This document shows, one piece after another, positions 61,125 to 64,000 of a DNA stretch of 64,000 nt. The number at the start of each line of letters is the position of its first letter. Positions within the stretch are counted from its first letter, which is position 1. Location: NCBI GenBank assembly GCA_035524495.1, contig DATKOR010000025.1, positions 24,296 through 88,295 of the forward strand, read 5' to 3'. The translations under genes were made by a program, and so were the position numbers. The notes beneath the pieces were generated by a model. The model was not told where the DNA came from and made no database searches. It was given only the letters and a program-made list of their open reading frames with translations. The DNA comes from CAIKZZ01 sp035524495. GTDB taxonomy: Bacteria > Pseudomonadota > Gammaproteobacteria > Steroidobacterales > Steroidobacteraceae.

Positions 61125-61820
61125 ATGAAAAGCTCCATTCGATGGGCGGTCGCGGGCTTGCTCGCCGCGGGCGCCTTTGCAGCAGTTCCGGCACAGGCCG
61201 ACGAGAGTCCCTTCGAGATTCGGCTGCGCGCGGTGTACCTCGACTTCGCGCAGAAGTCCGACGCGTTCGTGCTGCCGACCGACCAGGCCGGCAACGTTTC
61301 GATTCCCTCAGACGCGATCACGATCAACAAGAAGTGGATTCCGGACATCGACTTCGAGTACTTCTTCACGCCGAACTGGTCGGCCGAGCTCGTGCTCACC
61401 TACCCGCAGTCGCAGGACGTCAAAGTGAACGTCCCCGGCCTCGGCTCCGTCGCGGTCGGCACGTTCAAGCACCTGCCGCCGGTGCTGACGGCGAAGTACA
61501 ACTTCATGCCGGGCCAGGACTTTCGCCCGTACGTCGGCGTCGGCGTCAACTTCACGATCTTCTCGAGCGTCGATCTCGCGGTACCGGCGGTGGCCGGCGT
61601 GCAGAGCACGCCCATCCCGCTCGACCTCAACTCGACGAGCGTCGGGATCGCGGGGCAGGTGGGCTTCGACTACAAGGTCGCCGATCACTGGCTCGTGAAC
61701 GCCGACGTCAAGTACGTGCAGCTGTCGACCGACGTCAAGGTCAAGGCGAACGGCGCCAAGATCACCAAGGTCACCGCCGATCCGTGGCTGCTCGGTGTCG
61801 GTGTTGCCTATCGGTTCTGA
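61125..61820 (+). CDS. ompW: OmpW-family outer-membrane protein
   Basis: A 231-residue protein forming an eight-stranded outer-membrane barrel. It has a signal peptide (cut at AQA-DE), then FEIRLRAVYLDF, with typical OmpW marks: WIPDIDFEYFFTPNWSAELVLTYPQSQDV, LPPVLTAKYNFMPGQDFRPYVGVGVNFTIF, and the terminal aromatic of GVGVAYRF. OmpW is a small channel for hydrophobic or small molecules and is often induced by stress or low oxygen. The gene is monocistronic, between two strong terminators. Confidence 0.95.
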   Translation: MKSSIRWAVAGLLAAGAFAAVPAQADESPFEIRLRAVYLDFAQKSDAFVLPTDQAGNVSIPSDAITINKKWIPDIDFEYFFTPNWSAELVLTYPQSQDVKVNVPGLGSVAVGTFKHLPPVLTAKYNFMPGQDFRPYVGVGVNFTIFSSVDLAVPAVAGVQSTPIPLDLNSTSVGIAGQVGFDYKVADHWLVNADVKYVQLSTDVKVKANGAKITKVTADPWLLGVGVAYRF

Positions 61821-61875
61821 GGCACGAACGGTACCGCGGCCGGCTCTGTCCCCCTTGAGCCGACCGCGCCCGCTG

Positions 61876-61904
61876 CAGGCCGGGCTCGCGCCCGGCCTGT
61901 TTTT
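61876..61904 (+). terminator. Rho-independent terminator after ompW
   Basis: CAGGCCGGGC, loop TCGC, GCCCGGCCTG, then TTTTT. It starts 55 bp after the ompW stop and touches the 3' end of the convergent permease gene. Confidence 0.92.
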
Positions 61905-63193
61905 CATCCGTCGCCGTCCCAGTCGAAGCGCCAGAGCGCAACGAGCGCGAACCCGAGCGCGCCCGCGAGCAGCACCGCGACCGGCGCGGCCGCGGCCTCG
62001 AGCGGCAGGCCCCGCCAGGTCATCGCATCGAGCCCGTCGACGGCCCAGCGCGTCGGCACGAAGCGCGACGCGCGCTCGAGCCACGCGGGGAAGACGAAGC
62101 TCGGCACCCAGGCGCCCCCGAGCATCACCATCAGCAGCACGACGAGCGATGCGATGCCGCGGGTCGCGGCGACCGTCCGGCCGAGCGCGGCGATCAGCAG
62201 CCCGGTCGCCGCCGTGAAGAGCGCGAAGGCGAACGCGACCGCCGCGAAACCGAGCGCGCTGCCCTCGATCGTGACGCCGAAGAGGATGCGCGCCGCGAGG
62301 TAGACGACGGCGAGGATGCCGAGCGCGATCAGCGTCGTCGCCGCGGCGCGCGCCGCGAGCAGCAGCGTGCGCGACACCGGCGCCGCGCGCAGCCGCCGCC
62401 ACACGCCGTGCTCGCGCTGCAGCAGGATCCCGACGCCGGCGTCAATTCCCAGGAACAGGATGAACTGCACGCTCATGCCGGCGAAGGAGTGCGCGTAGCC
62501 GTTGTAGCGCGGCCCGGCGCTGACGGCCTCGGCCGTCAGCGCGAACGGGACGCTGAGCCCCGCGCTCGTGCCGCCGGCGGTGCCCGCGCCGTGCGCCTGC
62601 ACGTTGCGCACCGCCTCGAGCATCCGCGTCAGGTCCGCGCGCCGCCCGGCGGAGAGCGCCGTGCTGGCGCGCACGTCGGCGAGCGCCGAATCGACGGCCT
62701 CGGTCGAGCCCCCGGCCGAGAACATCTCGCGGGTCGCCTCCTGCATGACGTGCAGCGTCAACAGCCCCTCGACGACCGGGCGCGCGAGCGGCTGCGAGGG
62801 GTCGTAGAGGAGCTCGACGACGGGCTTCGTGCCGCCGCCGAAGAGTGCGCGGCGCGCGGCGCCCCCGAACCCCGGCGGCAGCACGACCGCCGCGCGCACC
62901 TTGCCGGTGCGCACGAGCTCGCGGGCACGCGCACCGGCCGTGAGCTCGGCCGCGAGCGAGGCGTCGGACTTCAGGCCGTCCGCGACCGCGCGCGACAGCG
63001 CGCTCGCGTCCTCGTCGACGACCGCGACCGCGAGGCGTCCGCGCGAGCCGGCGTCGCGCTCGCCGCCGAACAGGTAGCCGAAGAACGCCGCGATCAGGAT
63101 CGGCGTCAGCACGTTGAAGACGACCGCGCGCCGGTCGCGCACGAAGGTGAGCACGTCCTTGCGCACGAGCGCGCGGAAGGCGACGAGGCTCAT
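61904..63193 (-). CDS. ABC-2 type exporter permease
   Basis: A 429-residue inner-membrane permease. The first helix (RRAVVFNVLTPILIAAFFGYLFGG) is followed by a periplasmic domain of about 180 residues (about 50-225), with VAVVDEDASALSRAVADGL and VVLPPGFGGAARRALF. Five more helices follow, including LGIDAGVGILLQREHGVWRRLRAAPVS (the ABC-2 coupling region) and VMLGGAWVPSFVFPAWL. This is the YhhJ/YbhR type found with HlyD-like and ATPase partners in drug or lipid export. Its ATG overlaps the upstream ATPase stop (ATGA), so the two are translated together. Confidence 0.93.
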   Translation of the reverse strand: MSLVAFRALVRKDVLTFVRDRRAVVFNVLTPILIAAFFGYLFGGERDAGSRGRLAVAVVDEDASALSRAVADGLKSDASLAAELTAGARARELVRTGKVRAAVVLPPGFGGAARRALFGGGTKPVVELLYDPSQPLARPVVEGLLTLHVMQEATREMFSAGGSTEAVDSALADVRASTALSAGRRADLTRMLEAVRNVQAHGAGTAGGTSAGLSVPFALTAEAVSAGPRYNGYAHSFAGMSVQFILFLGIDAGVGILLQREHGVWRRLRAAPVSRTLLLAARAAATTLIALGILAVVYLAARILFGVTIEGSALGFAAVAFAFALFTAATGLLIAALGRTVAATRGIASLVVLLMVMLGGAWVPSFVFPAWLERASRFVPTRWAVDGLDAMTWRGLPLEAAAAPVAVLLAGALGFALVALWRFDWDGDG

Positions 63194-64000
63194 GGGTCCC
63201 TGAGCCTGCGCCCGGTCAGCGACAGGAACACGTCCTCGAGCGTCGCCGCGCGGGTCGCGAGCCGACGGCACGAGAGCCCGTGCGCGGCGAGCAGCTCGAG
63301 CGCGCGCGGCGCGACGGCACCCAGGTCCGCGGTCGTGAGGGTCACCTCGCTGCCCTCGACCGCGACGCCGCGCACGCCCGGGAGCGCCGCGAGCGCGGCG
63401 CGCGCCGCCCGATCCGGCACCGGGTCGTACTCGAGCATCAGGCGGCTCAGCGCCGCATCGCCCTTGAGCAGCGCATCGACGGTGTCGGCCGCGAGCACGC
63501 GTCCGTGGTCGATGATCACGACGCGCTCGCACAGCCGCTCGACCTCCTCCATGTAGTGCGTCGTGTAGATCAGCGTGTGGCCGGCGGCCGAGAGCGACTC
63601 GAGCGTCTCGAAGATCGCGTTGCGGCTCTGCGGATCGACGCCGACCGTGGGCTCGTCGAGGAGCAGCACGTCCGGGTCGTGGACCAGGGCGCACGCGATG
63701 TTGAGCCGGCGCTTCATGCCGCCGCTGAAGGTCGAAGGCTTCGATCGCGCGTGCGCCGACAATCCCACGAAAGCCAGCGCGGAAGCGCAGCGCTCCCGCA
63801 AGAGCGCGCCCGCGAGCCCGTAGAGCGAGCCGAAGAGCTCGAGGTTGGCGAAGGCGCAAAGGTCCTCGTAGACGGAGACCTCCTGCGTGACGAGGCCCAG
63901 GCGGCGCTTGACCGGGCTCGCGTCGCCGCCCACCCGCGCGCCCGCGATCGTCACGCTGCCACGGTCGGGGTGGGTGAGCCCGCAGAGCATGGAGACGGTC
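63190..64000 (-). CDS. ABC exporter ATPase (5' end missing)
   Basis: The C-terminal 270 residues of an ABC-2 ATPase. Visible are the end of the Walker A helix (TVSMLCGLTHPD), the Q-loop VTQEVSVYEDL, signature FSGGMKRRLNIACALVHDPD, Walker B VLLLDEPTVGVDPQ and H-loop TTHYMEEVERLC. A C-terminal extension (about the last 75 residues) follows. The start lies beyond the right edge of the window. Translation is coupled to the permease at 61904. Together they form one exporter; an HlyD-like or TolC gene may lie to the right. Confidence 0.92.
   Translation of the reverse strand, partial: TVSMLCGLTHPDRGSVTIAGARVGGDASPVKRRLGLVTQEVSVYEDLCAFANLELFGSLYGLAGALLRERCASALAFVGLSAHARSKPSTFSGGMKRRLNIACALVHDPDVLLLDEPTVGVDPQSRNAIFETLESLSAAGHTLIYTTHYMEEVERLCERVVIIDHGRVLAADTVDALLKGDAALSRLMLEYDPVPDRAARAALAALPGVRGVAVEGSEVTLTTADLGAVAPRALELLAAHGLSCRRLATRAATLEDVFLSLTGRRLRDP

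Overview
The window is about 64 kb of very GC-rich DNA with dense, mostly co-directional genes. It looks like a chromosomal segment of a beta- or gammaproteobacterium. The markers are a Tat-exported HiPIP, a GH17-GT2 glucan synthase of the NdvB type, a PEP-CTERM surface protein with a sigma-54 promoter, a PA0069-type radical SAM gene under a LexA box, OmpW, a UrcA-family protein and an AlgP/H1-like basic protein. I see no phage, insertion sequence, CRISPR array, rRNA gene or intact tRNA gene. Both window edges cut ABC-exporter ATPase genes.

Layout. 1-11 kb is housekeeping and envelope: a NodI-like ATPase, ndvB with a small membrane protein, HiPIP, an M13 peptidase, a cupin protein, a CHAD protein and an L,D-transpeptidase. 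11-13.5 kb is a less typical patch with a PEBP-family protein of lower GC, hairpin-rich spacers and the PEP-CTERM gene. 13.5-31.5 kb holds a DUF1800/DUF1501 pair, an NlpC/P60 lipoprotein, lon with a heat-shock promoter, a BASS transporter divergent from an overlapping epimerase-MATE-hrpB operon, an M28 peptidase, DedA, a UshA-like phosphoesterase and a TPR protein. 31.5-36.4 kb is a metal-sensor-like unit: an RcnR/FrmR-family repressor, its G-tract operator, an OprB-type porin, and a fused ABC permease with an ATPase but no binding protein.

36.4-50.6 kb is the most striking part: eleven genes on the minus strand. In transcription order they encode a lipoprotein, a serine/glycine-rich low-complexity lipoprotein, a third lipoprotein, a Ser/Thr-kinase-like membrane protein, a PEGA/FGE-domain membrane protein, a small secreted protein, an ExbB/TolQ/MotA-like channel protein, an FHA protein, two vWA proteins and a last lipoprotein. 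Both vWA proteins start with a single membrane helix that contains an aspartate, placed as in ExbD/TolR/MotB. I infer an ion-driven rotary-type A/B stator whose B subunits end in vWA (MIDAS) domains, coupled to kinase/FHA phospho-signalling and to outer-membrane lipoproteins. I do not recognise it as a described system.

50.7-54.1 kb has a radical SAM gene interrupted by a 346-residue intein exactly before the third cluster cysteine, directly downstream of a LexA box, followed by an MFS transporter. 54.1-64 kb has an orphan terminator, a frameshifted beta-barrel pseudogene, a protein made of three internal repeats, two alpha/beta hydrolases, an H1-like protein, biosynthetic threonine deaminase, a UrcA protein, OmpW, and an ABC-2 exporter cut by the right edge.
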